Source: Pseudomonas sp. P8_229 | GTDB lineage: Bacteria > Pseudomonadota > Gammaproteobacteria > Pseudomonadales > Pseudomonadaceae | Direction of reading: 5' to 3' | Assembly (NCBI RefSeq): GCF_034008635.1 | Contig: NZ_CP125378.1 | Span: 62,001-126,000 of the forward strand | Length of the DNA: 64,000 bases | Part shown: positions 8,276 through 17,552 of the stretch, piece by piece | How the letters are laid out: each line of letters begins with the position of its first letter | How positions within the stretch are numbered: the stretch's first letter is position 1 | Program-made: the position numbers and the translations under genes | Notes under the pieces: generated by a model | Told to the model about the DNA's origin: nothing | Databases searched by the model: none | The model's input: the letters and a program-made list of their open reading frames with translations, nothing else

Positions 8276-9775
8276 TCATCCCTTCACAAACTGGTTACGC
8301 CCCAGCGCCTTGGCGTTGTACAGCGCCTGGTCTGCGACCTCGATCAACCCTTGCAAGTGATCCAGTTGCGACCCTGTGGCCGTCGCGATGCCGATGCTCA
8401 CACTCAGCCGTCCGAGCGGGCTGGCGGTGTGCGGGATGTTCTCTTGCTGCAAGCGGTCGAGGATGAGCTGCGCGACCACCGCCGCACCGTCACTGTTGGT
8501 GCCCGGCATGATCACGCCCATCTCCTCGCCGCCATAACGCGCCACCAGATCTGACGGTCGCCGCACACAGGCCTCCAGCGCTCTGCCCACCGTCTGCAGG
8601 CAGGCATCGCCGGCGACATGCCCGAAGGTGTCGTTGTACCGCTTGAAGTAGTCGATATCGATCATCAGCAAGGCCAGCGTCGTACCGTCGCGTTTTGCCC
8701 GCCGTGCTTCCATGGCGAGGCTCTCGTCAAAACAGCGCCGATTGGCCAGCCCCGTCAGGGCGTCCTTCATCGCCAGCAACTCAAGCTGGCGATTGGATGA
8801 AAGCAACTGCTCCTGCGTCCCGCGCAACTGGTCTTCGGCCCGTGTGCGCCTGCGGATATCCAGAATCAGAAACCTGCCGATCAGCCCGGTCAGCCCCAGC
8901 AGCCCGATTACCACCACTGCCGACAGCCACGCCTCCATGCGCCACGCCGCGAGAGCCTCGCGCTTGCCGAGGGCAACCGTGGTGATCAAGGGCAGTCGAT
9001 CACTCTTGCGGAAGGCGTAGAGACGTTCGACGCCATCCAGGCTGGAGGTAAACGACGCCGTGCCGACTGACCGATCAACCAGATACTTGGCATAGATCGG
9101 CGACTTGGAAAAGTTGCGCCCCATGTCCTGCTCGCGAAACGGATAGCGCACCAGCAACGTACCGTCGGTATAGGACAAGCCAATGGCGCCCTCCTGCCCG
9201 ACGTCGATCTGGCCAAACAGACGCAGGAAGTTTTCGACCCCCAGGGTAACCGCCACCACCCCGGCGAACTCGCCGCGCGCATCGTTGAAACGGCGGCTGA
9301 CGGTAATCACCCATTCCTGATTGGAACGGCTCTGAATCGGCGGACCGATAAAGGTCTCGCGGGAGGGATCATCGCGATGGTGGATGAAATAGGCGCGATC
9401 ACTGCTGTTCGCCCCAGCGGGAATCGGCCGGTTGGAAGACATCAGCCAGCGGCCCTGATTATCGTAGATGGTGATGCCACTGAGCTGTGGCATCAACGGT
9501 TCCTGGCGGTTGACCAAGGCACTCAGCCGTTCAATCTGCGCGGGGCCACTGCCTTCGGTTTCCAGACGCTCGACGAGGCCGAGCAACAGCAGCGAACTCT
9601 GGCGGACGATGCCTTCGGAGTACGTCGAAAGCGCCTGGGTCAGATTCAGGCCATGCACATCGACCTCCTCCAGAGCTCGTTCTCGAGAGGCCAAGACTTT
9701 CCACACCGTCAATGACGCCAGGGAACAACCGATCACCAACAACAAAAGCACAACCAGGCGAGTATCACGCTTCAC
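8276..9775 (-). CDS. Membrane diguanylate cyclase with periplasmic Cache-type sensor
   Basis: 499 residues from a GTG at 9775 with AAAGGT upstream. The layout is TM1 (about residues 6-26), a periplasmic double-Cache-like domain (about 30-290), TM2 (about 300-320) and a C-terminal GGDEF domain. The signature reads GGEEM instead of GGEEF/GGDEF, and the inhibitory RxxD site is present as RPSD five residues earlier. It should make cyclic di-GMP in response to an extracellular small molecule. It is transcribed alone, opposite to the operon before it. The Met at the fifth signature position is unusual and may change activity. Confidence 0.9.
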   Translation of the reverse strand: MKRDTRLVVLLLLVIGCSLASLTVWKVLASRERALEEVDVHGLNLTQALSTYSEGIVRQSSLLLLGLVERLETEGSGPAQIERLSALVNRQEPLMPQLSGITIYDNQGRWLMSSNRPIPAGANSSDRAYFIHHRDDPSRETFIGPPIQSRSNQEWVITVSRRFNDARGEFAGVVAVTLGVENFLRLFGQIDVGQEGAIGLSYTDGTLLVRYPFREQDMGRNFSKSPIYAKYLVDRSVGTASFTSSLDGVERLYAFRKSDRLPLITTVALGKREALAAWRMEAWLSAVVVIGLLGLTGLIGRFLILDIRRRTRAEDQLRGTQEQLLSSNRQLELLAMKDALTGLANRRCFDESLAMEARRAKRDGTTLALLMIDIDYFKRYNDTFGHVAGDACLQTVGRALEACVRRPSDLVARYGGEEMGVIMPGTNSDGAAVVAQLILDRLQQENIPHTASPLGRLSVSIGIATATGSQLDHLQGLIEVADQALYNAKALGRNQFVKG

Positions 9776-10135
9776 ATTAATACCTTTTGGAAAGTCCGGT
9801 TTTCCGTTCCAGCGACTAATGATCGACTCAATGGCTGCAGCCGCTTGTCCTTGTCGCAAGCAAGGATACAAGCAGCGATGAATCGTTGCAGCAACAGATT
9901 ATGAAGCGGGAAAAAGTACATGTGTGCTTTGCAACGCCTCGTCCAGACGAGATGCGTCAGAGACTTCAAAAGAGAGGATTCGCACTGGGCGAAAGGACGC
10001 CAAGCATGCCAGACCAAGCTATCGCCAGGCTTTCAGGACTCGATTTGCCTGAAATTCCCAGGCAGCGATTGCGCAGTTCACGTGTGGGGGGGCAAAGAGG
10101 CCCGACAGAGCGGGCCTCGATTTTAAGATTTATAG
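9776..10135. other. 360-bp intergenic region between diguanylate cyclase and RND operon
   Basis: This spacer holds the upstream region of the cyclase and the 3' end of the leftward RND operon. I see a dyad at about 9844-9873 (CTTGTCCTTG against CAAGGATACAAG) that could be an operator or transcript hairpin for the cyclase, and a strong terminator at 10097-10118. Short frames across it have no ribosome sites or family likeness, so I call no gene. Confidence 0.5.
10097..10118 (-). terminator. Intrinsic terminator of the RND adaptor-permease operon
   Basis: Perfect 8-bp stem GAGGCCCG/CGGGCCTC with a 6-nt loop, followed on the minus strand by TTT. It lies 18 bp beyond the permease stop codon. Confidence 0.7.
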
Positions 10136-13100
10136 CTACGCCGGTTTTACAGTTTCAGGTTGCCTCTTATCCTCAGGACGGATCTTGAACCAGATCGAGT
10201 ACATCGCGGGCAGGAACACCAGCGTCATGATGGTGCCGACGAGCGTGCCGCCAATAAGGGTATAGGCCAGCGTTCCCCAGAACACCGAGTGTGTCAGGGG
10301 AATGAACGCCAGGATGGCCGCCAGCGCCGTTAACAGTACCGGTCGCGCACGTTGCACCGTGGCTTCGACAACCGCGTGAAACGGATCCAGCCCTTCTTGC
10401 GCGTTGTGATGAATCTGCCCGATCAGAATCAGCGTATTGCGCATCAGGATCCCCGACAGAGCAATCAGACCGACCAGCGCATTGATGCCAAACGGCTGAT
10501 TGAAGATGAGCAGTGTCGGCACCACACCAATCAACCCTAACGGTGATGTGAGGAACACCATGATCATCGCCGAGATCGAACGAACCTGCACAATGATGAT
10601 GACCAGGGTCATGGCGATCATGATCGGCAGCAACGGCAGAATCGCCTTGCCGGCCTTGCCCGACTCTTCGATCGCCCCCGCCTGCTCAATCCGGTAACCG
10701 GAAGGGAGTTTCTCGATGATCGGCCGCAGTTGCTTCAGCAGCGCACTGGAAACATCCGGAGGCTGCAAGTCTTCGGCAATGTCGCCACGCACGGTAATGG
10801 CCGGGGTGCGATCACGTCGGCGCAGGATCGGATCCTCCATGCGCACATCGACCTCGCCTATCTGCGACAACGGGATTCGCTGTCCCGACGCACCGACCAA
10901 GGTGAAGCTGGCAATCTGCTGCGGATCGAGGCGGATATTGCCCGCTGCCCGCCCCATGACTTGCACTGAGCGAATATCCTCACGCACTGCCGTGATCGGT
11001 ACTCCGCTCAGCAGGAACTGCAATTGCCGGGCAACCGCAGTCGATGTCAGCCCTACCGCCTGCAGACGGTCCTGGTCCAGGTTGAAATGCAGCGACGGCG
11101 TCAGCGGCCCCCAGTCGGTGTTCACGGTTCTCATCATCGGGCTCTCCTGCATCACGCCCCTCACCTGCTCGGCGATCACGCGCAACTTCGCCGGATCAGG
11201 CCCCATCACCCGGTAGGCCACCGGAAATGGCGAATAAGGACCGAACACGATTTGCGACGCCCTGAGACGGGCTTCCGGGGCGAGCCCTTGGGCGGCCGCG
11301 TCACGAAAACGCAACTTGAGGGCTTCCCGTGCTTCCTGACTGTCGGTCAGCACCACGATCTTGGCGAACGACGGATCAGGCAGCTCCGGCGCCATGGCCA
11401 GGAAGAAACGCGGCGCACCCTGGCCGATATAGGCCGTGACAATTTTTGCCTCGTCCTGCTGCTGCAGCCAGGCCTCAACCTTGGCGGCCGTGGCACTGGT
11501 CTGTTCGATGGAGGTGCCGTAGGGCATCTGCACCTCGATCATGACCTCGGGACGGTCAGAGGTCGGGAAGAACTGTTTCTTCACCAGACCCATGCCCGCC
11601 GCCGCCACGAAGAACAGCGCGACCACCGTGCCCGCGACCAGCCATTTGCGCGCAATGACCCGTGTCAGAACCCGGCGGAAGCGGTTGTAGCGCGGCGTGT
11701 TGTAGATCGCTGCGTGTCCGCCCTCGACCGCCTTGATGTCTGGCAACAGCTTCACGCCCAGATAAGGGGTGAACGCCACCGCAACGACCCAGGAAGCGAT
11801 CAGCGCAATGCCCACGATCCAGAACATGTTGCTGGTGTATTCGCCGGCCGTGGACTGGGCGAAACCGTTCGGTAGAAAGCCGATCGCCGTCACCAGCGTA
11901 CCGGACAGCATCGGCGCCGCCGTGTGACTCCAGGCATAAGCAGAAGCCTTGAGGCGATCGTAGCCCTCCTCCATTTTCACCACCATCATTTCAATGGCAA
12001 TGATCGCGTCGTCGACCAGCAGCCCGAGCGCCAGGATCAATGACCCGAGGGTGATACGGTCAAAGTTCTTGCCGGTGGCCGCCATCAGCACAAACACGAT
12101 CGCCAGAGTCAACGGTACGGCGGCGGCGACCACCACGCCGACACGCCAGCCCATGCTGAGAAAGCAGACGAGCATGACCACCAGCAGCGCGACAAAGAAC
12201 TTGACCATGAACTCGCCGACGGCCGAATCGATATTCACCGCCTGATCGGTGACCTTGGAGAGACTCATGCCCAGCGGCATTTCCTCATTGATCCTGACCG
12301 TCTCGGCATCCAGCGCCTTGCCCAGATCAAGACCGTTCCAGCCCTCACGCATCACCACACCGAGCAACAGCGCATCTGCGCCGTTATTGCGCACCAGAAA
12401 GGTGGCCGGGTCTTCGTAACCGCGTTCGACCGTCGCCACATCAGACAGCATGAGTGTCCGTCCCTGCACGACAACAGGGGTGTCGCGAATTTTCTGCAGC
12501 TTGTCGAACGCGCCGTCCAGACGCAGAAAAACCTGTGGCCCGCTGGTTTCAATCGATCCGGCCGGGGTCAGTACGTTCTGACTGTTCAGCGCAGCGAAGA
12601 TATCCTGCGGTGACAAGCCCAAGGTCGCCAACCGGTCATGGGAGAACGATACAAATATCCGTTCGGCTTGCTCGCCGATGATGTTGACCTTCTTCACCCC
12701 CGGCACATGCAACAGGCGCTGCCTCAAGGACTCCGCATCGCGTACCAGCAGGCGCTGCGGCTCACCTTTGGCTTTCAGGGCGAACAGCGCAAAGGTCACG
12801 TCCGAATACTCATCGTTGACCATCGGCCCGATGACGCCCGCCGGCAACTTGATGGCTTCATCGTCGAGTTTTTTACGCGCCTGATAGAACTCCTCCTGCA
12901 CTTGCGAAGGCGGCGTGCTGTCGAGCAGCGAGACCATGGTGAACGCGAGCCCTGGCCGCGTATAGGTTTCCGAGCGGTCGTACCATTTGAGTTCTTGCAG
13001 GCGTTTTTCCAGTGGCTCCGCGACCTGATCCTGCATTTCCTGTGCAGTCGCCCCCGGCCACGCCGTGATGACGGTCAACTGCTTGACCGTAAACGGAGGG

Positions 13101-13225
13101 TCTTCGGCACGCCCCAACTGGAAGAACGACAGAATGCCGGCAACGGCGATCAGAAAAATCAGAAAGACTGTGATCGCCCGTTCGCGAACGGCGATGGCGG
13201 AAATGTTGAATCGTCCTTCGTTCAT
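10136..13225 (-). CDS. RND efflux pump inner-membrane permease (AcrB/HAE1 type)
   Basis: 1029 residues, normal for the family. The start ATG overlaps the adaptor stop as ATGA (13225-13222), so translation is coupled. TM1 follows the short N-terminus (FLIFLIAVAGILSFF). The first periplasmic porter domain carries PWGATAQEMQ-like AWPGATAQEMQDQVAEPLE, and TM4 has the proton-relay pair in GLLVDDAII. The protein ends with the usual amphipathic tail. It should work as a trimer with the adaptor encoded just upstream and the outer-membrane factor on the opposite strand at 14543. The substrate is unknown. The shared operators suggest induction by the ligand of the TetR protein at 17553-18179. Confidence 0.94.
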   Translation of the reverse strand: MNEGRFNISAIAVRERAITVFLIFLIAVAGILSFFQLGRAEDPPFTVKQLTVITAWPGATAQEMQDQVAEPLEKRLQELKWYDRSETYTRPGLAFTMVSLLDSTPPSQVQEEFYQARKKLDDEAIKLPAGVIGPMVNDEYSDVTFALFALKAKGEPQRLLVRDAESLRQRLLHVPGVKKVNIIGEQAERIFVSFSHDRLATLGLSPQDIFAALNSQNVLTPAGSIETSGPQVFLRLDGAFDKLQKIRDTPVVVQGRTLMLSDVATVERGYEDPATFLVRNNGADALLLGVVMREGWNGLDLGKALDAETVRINEEMPLGMSLSKVTDQAVNIDSAVGEFMVKFFVALLVVMLVCFLSMGWRVGVVVAAAVPLTLAIVFVLMAATGKNFDRITLGSLILALGLLVDDAIIAIEMMVVKMEEGYDRLKASAYAWSHTAAPMLSGTLVTAIGFLPNGFAQSTAGEYTSNMFWIVGIALIASWVVAVAFTPYLGVKLLPDIKAVEGGHAAIYNTPRYNRFRRVLTRVIARKWLVAGTVVALFFVAAAGMGLVKKQFFPTSDRPEVMIEVQMPYGTSIEQTSATAAKVEAWLQQQDEAKIVTAYIGQGAPRFFLAMAPELPDPSFAKIVVLTDSQEAREALKLRFRDAAAQGLAPEARLRASQIVFGPYSPFPVAYRVMGPDPAKLRVIAEQVRGVMQESPMMRTVNTDWGPLTPSLHFNLDQDRLQAVGLTSTAVARQLQFLLSGVPITAVREDIRSVQVMGRAAGNIRLDPQQIASFTLVGASGQRIPLSQIGEVDVRMEDPILRRRDRTPAITVRGDIAEDLQPPDVSSALLKQLRPIIEKLPSGYRIEQAGAIEESGKAGKAILPLLPIMIAMTLVIIIVQVRSISAMIMVFLTSPLGLIGVVPTLLIFNQPFGINALVGLIALSGILMRNTLILIGQIHHNAQEGLDPFHAVVEATVQRARPVLLTALAAILAFIPLTHSVFWGTLAYTLIGGTLVGTIMTLVFLPAMYSIWFKIRPEDKRQPETVKPA

Positions 13226-14331
13226 GGACGACTCCCGGCAACCGTCGCGGCAGTCGGCACAGCTATTGTTACTGGCTCCCCCTCGCGCAACAGATGAGCG
13301 CCCAGCGCCACAATCTGCTCGCCGATGCGAAGGTCGCCGACCACTCGCGCCGAATCGTCGCTCAGCCCCAGCACCTGAACCGGTCGCCAGGCCACGGTTG
13401 GCGGTGTGCCGGCGATGACCCACACGCCCGGACCTTGACCCGGGTCATACACGGCAGCGATCGGCACTTGCACCGACGCGGTAGGTGCCGATCCCTCGGC
13501 GATGCGGAGGGTGACTGTCGAACCGATCGGCGCATTGGCCAACGCGCCCTCCAGCACATACCGCGCCTCGAACGTGCGCGTCGTGCGGTCTGCCGAGTCC
13601 GAAAGCAACCTCAGTTTTGCGCTCACAGCACCCGAGGCGTTGCCATAGAGCGTGGCTTGCGCGGTAGATCCTGCGGCGGGACGCAAGGTCTCGGGCAGGT
13701 GCACGATGGCCTCGCGCTGCCCTGCCCGCGCCAGTCGAACCACCGGTTGACCGGGGCTGACGACTTGTCCGGGTTCAGCGAGTGTTTCCACCACAACGCC
13801 GTCGGCATCGGCGACCAGCACCGCATAACCAGAAGCGTTGCGGGCAACGTCCGCTTGCGCTTCAGCGGCGCTGAGCTGCGCCTTGGCAGTGTCTGCGGCG
13901 GCTTTGATCTGATCGTAAGCCGATGCGGAAATGGCGCCGGCGCTGACCAGGGTGCGATAGCGCGCTTCGTCATCGGCTGTCTGCTTCGCGCGGGCCCGGG
14001 CGGCGCTGACCGACTCCTGCTGCGCGCGTGCCTGCAGCCCCAGGTCGATGGGGTCAAGCCGCATCAGCGGCTGACCGCGCTTGACGGTCTGGCCCGTGTC
14101 AACCAGACGTTCGAGCACCTTGCCCGCTACGCGAAACCCCAGGTCGCCCTGAACGCGCGCAGTCACCACACCGGTGAAGGAACGAGAACCGTCCGCCGCA
14201 GCCTGAACGGTGGTGAACCTGACCAGAGGTGCCTGCGTGCGCGGGTCTGCAACGGAGGAGGAATCACCGCACGCCGCCAGGGCGAGTGGCAACAGGCATG
14301 CCGCAATGGGGAAAAATCGGAGCCGGCGCAT
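13222..14331 (-). CDS. RND efflux periplasmic adaptor (membrane fusion lipoprotein)
   Basis: 369 residues. The N-terminus has a lipoprotein signal (LPLALAAC, with the Cys at about residue 21). It is followed by a lipoyl/barrel-sandwich half (GDLGFRVAGKVLERLVDTGQ), an alpha-helical hairpin rich in Ala/Gln (about 95-165), the second lipoyl half (VLVADADGVVVETLAEPGQVV) and a beta-barrel domain. It joins the permease to the outer-membrane channel. Its promoter region contains operator 1 (14376-14399), with a TTGACG -35-like hexamer inside the dyad. Confidence 0.93.
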   Translation of the reverse strand: MRRLRFFPIAACLLPLALAACGDSSSVADPRTQAPLVRFTTVQAAADGSRSFTGVVTARVQGDLGFRVAGKVLERLVDTGQTVKRGQPLMRLDPIDLGLQARAQQESVSAARARAKQTADDEARYRTLVSAGAISASAYDQIKAAADTAKAQLSAAEAQADVARNASGYAVLVADADGVVVETLAEPGQVVSPGQPVVRLARAGQREAIVHLPETLRPAAGSTAQATLYGNASGAVSAKLRLLSDSADRTTRTFEARYVLEGALANAPIGSTVTLRIAEGSAPTASVQVPIAAVYDPGQGPGVWVIAGTPPTVAWRPVQVLGLSDDSARVVGDLRIGEQIVALGAHLLREGEPVTIAVPTAATVAGSRP

Positions 14332-14375
14332 AGGTGCCCTTACTGGAATAGGATGATCATCATATTCTCAGCCTC

Positions 14376-14399
14376 GTGACCATTATCGTCAATAGTCAC
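14376..14399. promoter_or_regulatory. Operator dyad 1 (adaptor-permease promoter)
   Basis: 24-bp dyad GTGACCATT-(6 nt)-AATAGTCAC, one mismatch between arms, 45 bp upstream of the adaptor start. On the minus strand its centre supplies TTGACG, a likely -35, with GAATAT about 19 bp further on. It matches three other dyads in this block in length and arm sequence. Confidence 0.75.
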
Positions 14400-14486
14400 A
14401 TCACATTCGGCATTCAACGCTCCAGTCTTTAGCCTTATCCGGGAATAATCCTTGCGATGATGCTCGATCAGATCAATCGAACACAA

Positions 14487-14514
14487 TTGACACTTAGTGA
14501 CCAATAAGTAATAT
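14487..14514 (+). promoter_or_regulatory. Sigma-70 promoter of the outer-membrane factor gene
   Basis: TTGACA at 14487-14492, a 16-bp spacer, and TAATAT at 14509-14514. Operator 2 covers the spacer and the -10 element, which is a repressor arrangement. The gene starts 28 bp after the -10 box. Confidence 0.72.
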
Positions 14515-14520
14515 GGTCAC
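14497..14520. promoter_or_regulatory. Operator dyad 2 (outer-membrane factor promoter)
   Basis: 24-bp dyad GTGACCAAT-(6 nt)-TATGGTCAC with two arm mismatches near the centre. It overlaps the spacer and -10 of the promoter at 14487-14514. Arm length and spacing are the same as in dyads 1, 3 and 4. Confidence 0.75.
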
Positions 14521-14542
14521 GAAATCCCCTTAAGGAACGCCA

Positions 14543-16003
14543 ATGCCTGCCCTCCGCCCGACTGCTCTTTTGGTTACTGCCGGCCTGATGGCAGGCTGTG
14601 CGGTGGGTCCGGATTACCATCGTCCAGACGCCCCGCTTTCGGATCATTACCTGGGTCGGTCTGCTGTCGAACCGCGATCCGAATCGACACCAGGCAGCCT
14701 TGTCGCCTGGTGGGAAAACTTTAATGATCCGCTGCTGACCGACTACATCAACCAGACCCTGCAGCAGAATCTGGACCTGGCACAGGCGTCGGCGCGCGTC
14801 ACCCAGGCAAGGGCCGGCCTGGGTGCGGCAAACGCAGCACTGCTGCCCTCAGCGAATATCAACGCACAGGCGGCGCGCGCTTATCAGTCCGTCGAGACGC
14901 CACTGGGCCAGGTATTGAATTCAACACCGGGCTACGACCGTTACGGCAATGCTTACGAGGCCAACCTCGAGGCGGGCTGGGAAGTCGATGTGTTTGGCGG
15001 ACTGCGCCGCGGACGTGAGGCGGCACTGGCTGAGTACCAGGCCTGCGCAGCGGATTTCACCGCGACACGGCTGGCGATCGGCGCGCAAACGGCCGATATC
15101 TACATCACCCTGCGCGGATTACAGGCACGACTGGATATTGCCAACCAGCAAGTCGACACCCGGCGCGCGTTGCTGGAAAAGGTCCGGTTGCTTTACGGCA
15201 AGGGCCTGGCCGCGGAGTACCAGGTGCGTCAGGCCGAGGGTGAATTGTCGCAAGTCCAGGCAACCGTGCCGGTACTGCAAAGCGGTCTGGAGGCAGCCAT
15301 GAATGCGATGGACGTGATGCTCGGCACGCCTCCCGGCACGCACCGCACGCAACTGGCACGTGAGGGCGATATTCCCAATGCGCCGTCGTTGACTGCGCTT
15401 GGCACACCGGCGGATCTGCTGCGGCGCAGACCGGACCTGATCGTGGCCGAGCGCCGGCTTGCAGCTTCCAACGCGCGCATTGGTGAAGCGATTGCCGAGT
15501 ACTACCCGAAATTTTCCCTCAGCGCCTTGCTGGGCAGCGCGACAGCCGTCTCCGGCGGCAATCTATTCACCAGCGGCGCGAGCCAGTCGAGCGGTGTCCT
15601 GGGGTTGCGCTGGAGGCTTTTCGACTTCGCACGCATCAACGCCCAGATCGATCAGGCCAAGGGGCAGGAAGCTGAAGCGTTGGCCGCGTATCGCCAGTCG
15701 GTACTGCGCGCCACCGAAGATGTCGAGAACGCGCTGTCCTCACTGGCGAATCGGCAAACCCAGACCACCACCCTCACCGGCGGCGAAGCGGCATTGACTC
15801 AAGCTCGCCAGTCCTCATTCATCGCCTATGAAAAAGGCACGGCCAGCCTGATCGATGTCCTGCACGCCGACGAAACATTGCTGCAGGCCTCCGACGCCAG
15901 AGCACAAGCGCGGACAGAATCGGCCCGTGCGGCGGTGGCGGTATTCAAGGCTCTCGGCGGTGGCTGGCAACCCGCTGAGTCGCCGTCTGTTGTGGCGCGC
16001 TGA
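14543..16003 (+). CDS. RND efflux outer-membrane factor lipoprotein (NodT/OprM family)
   Basis: 486 residues. A lipoprotein signal ends in LMAGC, followed by AVGPDYHRP, the typical mature N-terminus of OprM-like channels. The two repeated OEP halves are visible, including the first-helix signature QNLDLAQASARVTQARAGLGAANAALLP-type heptads and the conserved GTPPG...LLRRRPDL motif in the middle. It should form the trimeric outer-membrane tunnel for the pump encoded divergently at 10136-14331. The ATG has AAGGA 6 bases upstream. The promoter and operator are described separately. Confidence 0.94.
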   Translation: MPALRPTALLVTAGLMAGCAVGPDYHRPDAPLSDHYLGRSAVEPRSESTPGSLVAWWENFNDPLLTDYINQTLQQNLDLAQASARVTQARAGLGAANAALLPSANINAQAARAYQSVETPLGQVLNSTPGYDRYGNAYEANLEAGWEVDVFGGLRRGREAALAEYQACAADFTATRLAIGAQTADIYITLRGLQARLDIANQQVDTRRALLEKVRLLYGKGLAAEYQVRQAEGELSQVQATVPVLQSGLEAAMNAMDVMLGTPPGTHRTQLAREGDIPNAPSLTALGTPADLLRRRPDLIVAERRLAASNARIGEAIAEYYPKFSLSALLGSATAVSGGNLFTSGASQSSGVLGLRWRLFDFARINAQIDQAKGQEAEALAAYRQSVLRATEDVENALSSLANRQTQTTTLTGGEAALTQARQSSFIAYEKGTASLIDVLHADETLLQASDARAQARTESARAAVAVFKALGGGWQPAESPSVVAR

Positions 16004-16041
16004 GCAGCAACGCCAGATCGTTTCAGACCAGGTTACTGAGA

Positions 16042-16066
16042 GTCGGGAGACACGCGTACTCCCGAC
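16042..16066. terminator. Possible bidirectional terminator hairpin
   Basis: 8-bp stem GTCGGGAG/CTCCCGAC with a 9-nt loop, between the convergent outer-membrane factor and FadL-type genes. There is no T run on either side, so the call is tentative. Confidence 0.4.
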
Positions 16067-16084
16067 CCGCTTGACCGCATTCAA

Positions 16085-17356
16085 CTAGAAGCGGTAACTG
16101 ACAGAAGTACCGAATCCGCTCGCACTGTTCTTGTACCTGGCACTGTACGCACCCCGCGTTGCCGAGGTGTCGTTGATCTGTACGCTCTCCTCCCAAAGGT
16201 AGGAATACGCGAGATCGATCGTGACATTGTCCACCGGCGTCCAGCCGGCCCCGAAGCTGACAACCTTACGGTCGCCGGTAGGAATCCGGGGCCCGCGATT
16301 GGTATTGTTGGTGGGTGACTGATCCACCGAAAACCCGCCACGCAGCACCCATTGCTTATTCAATTGATAGGCCGCACCGATCGCGTGAGCCCAGGTGTCG
16401 TGCCAGTTCTGCTCTTCGCTGATCGTCCCCAACTGCCCGCTCAGCAACGGCGGCAAGCCGCTGTTCTCAATCGTCAGCTCCTTGAAGCGGCTCCAACGCG
16501 TCCAGGTACTGCCCACATAGAGCGTCCAGTCGTTGTTGAATTGATGCGTCACCGAAAAGTCCACCGACTCCGGCGTGTCCACATCCAGCGATGCGTCATA
16601 GCTACGACCGCTGACGCCCAGCACACTGAAGATGCCATCCGTGACCTTGGTTTTGGCATCCAGGTGGTAACTGACTTTGGAGTGATACGTCAGGCCCAGA
16701 CGGGTCTGATCGGTCGCCTGCACCAGCACGCCGGCGTTGAAACCCAGTGCAGTGTCATCGCCGGTGCTTTTGAGCTTGCCGTCATTACGCCCCGGGCTGA
16801 GTGGATTGGGCACCATGCCCGATATCTCTCCGCCGATACGGTTGATGGTCGGCCCGAATCCGATCGAGACTTTTTCGTTAAAGGCGTAGCTGATCGTCGG
16901 TTGGAAGGTCAGCGTGGTGACTTGACTCTTGTTGGCGTAATAGCGTCCGGCAAAACCACTGCCGTAGTCGGTGATCAACCCGAAAGGCACATAAAACCCG
17001 ACGCCGAATGCCCAATGCTCATCGATCGGTTTGACGTAATACCCCATCGGTACAGTGGTGGTGGGCACCATGTCGCCGTCTTCCTTGCCGCCGAAGGTAC
17101 TGCGAGTCCGGCTGATGTCAGACTTGGCAAACAACGTAGCCGCCCCCACGCTGATCTGCTCTCGTTCAAGCCGCGCCATGCCCGCCGGGTTGCCGTAGAT
17201 CGTACTGGCGTCTTCGGCTGATGAAGATCGCCCGGCAAAACCGGATCCCATCCCGCTGATGCTTTGTTCGTTGAGTGCAAAGCCACCGGCCAACACATTG
17301 GAGGACGCCAGCACGACGGCCAGGCCAACGGGATTTTTGAGCATTATTTTTTTCAT
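16085..17356 (-). CDS. FadL/TodX (OmpP1) family outer-membrane channel
   Basis: 423 residues with a cleavable signal ending about ...SSNVLAGGFALNEQ. The N-terminal hatch motif SISGMGSGFAGRSSSAEDASTIYGNPAGM is that of FadL/TodX/CymD channels, and the C-terminus is SVSYRF, ending in the aromatic residue of outer-membrane barrels. Such channels bring hydrophobic molecules (fatty acids, aromatics, terpenes) across the outer membrane by lateral diffusion. Operator 3 and a good promoter lie 55-90 bp upstream, so it appears co-regulated with the RND pump. The ligand is unknown. Confidence 0.92.
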   Translation of the reverse strand: MKKIMLKNPVGLAVVLASSNVLAGGFALNEQSISGMGSGFAGRSSSAEDASTIYGNPAGMARLEREQISVGAATLFAKSDISRTRSTFGGKEDGDMVPTTTVPMGYYVKPIDEHWAFGVGFYVPFGLITDYGSGFAGRYYANKSQVTTLTFQPTISYAFNEKVSIGFGPTINRIGGEISGMVPNPLSPGRNDGKLKSTGDDTALGFNAGVLVQATDQTRLGLTYHSKVSYHLDAKTKVTDGIFSVLGVSGRSYDASLDVDTPESVDFSVTHQFNNDWTLYVGSTWTRWSRFKELTIENSGLPPLLSGQLGTISEEQNWHDTWAHAIGAAYQLNKQWVLRGGFSVDQSPTNNTNRGPRIPTGDRKVVSFGAGWTPVDNVTIDLAYSYLWEESVQINDTSATRGAYSARYKNSASGFGTSVSYRF

Positions 17357-17410
17357 TATCTGGACTCTATGGGATCACTGAAAAAGAACATCGAGAACGA
17401 CAGCGAAGCC

Positions 17411-17438
17411 ATATTATCCATGTGACCATTTCAGTCAA
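17411..17438 (-). promoter_or_regulatory. Sigma-70 promoter of the FadL-type gene
   Basis: On the minus strand TTGACT (17438-17433), a 16-bp spacer, and TAATAT (17416-17411). The -35 lies inside operator dyad 3, the same geometry as at the other operator-bearing promoters. Confidence 0.7.
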
Positions 17439-17445
17439 TGGTCAC
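17422..17445. promoter_or_regulatory. Operator dyad 3 (FadL-type promoter)
   Basis: Perfect 24-bp dyad: GTGACCATT-(6 nt)-AATGGTCAC. This is the best copy of the motif and overlaps the -35 of the FadL-type promoter. Confidence 0.8.
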
Positions 17446-17468
17446 ACACAGCAAAACTTAACGCCGTA

Positions 17469-17486
17469 CCGGCACGCATGTGCCGG
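17469..17486 (-). terminator. Possible terminator of the tetR gene
   Basis: Perfect 7-bp stem CCGGCAC/GTGCCGG with loop GCAT, 67 bp beyond the tetR stop in the minus direction. The T-rich stretch begins only about 8 bases later. Confidence 0.4.
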
Positions 17487-17552
17487 GAACAGGAACCTGA
17501 TAAGGGGGATGTCGCTCTGGCTCAGATCACCTGAACAGTGATCAGCGTTGGG

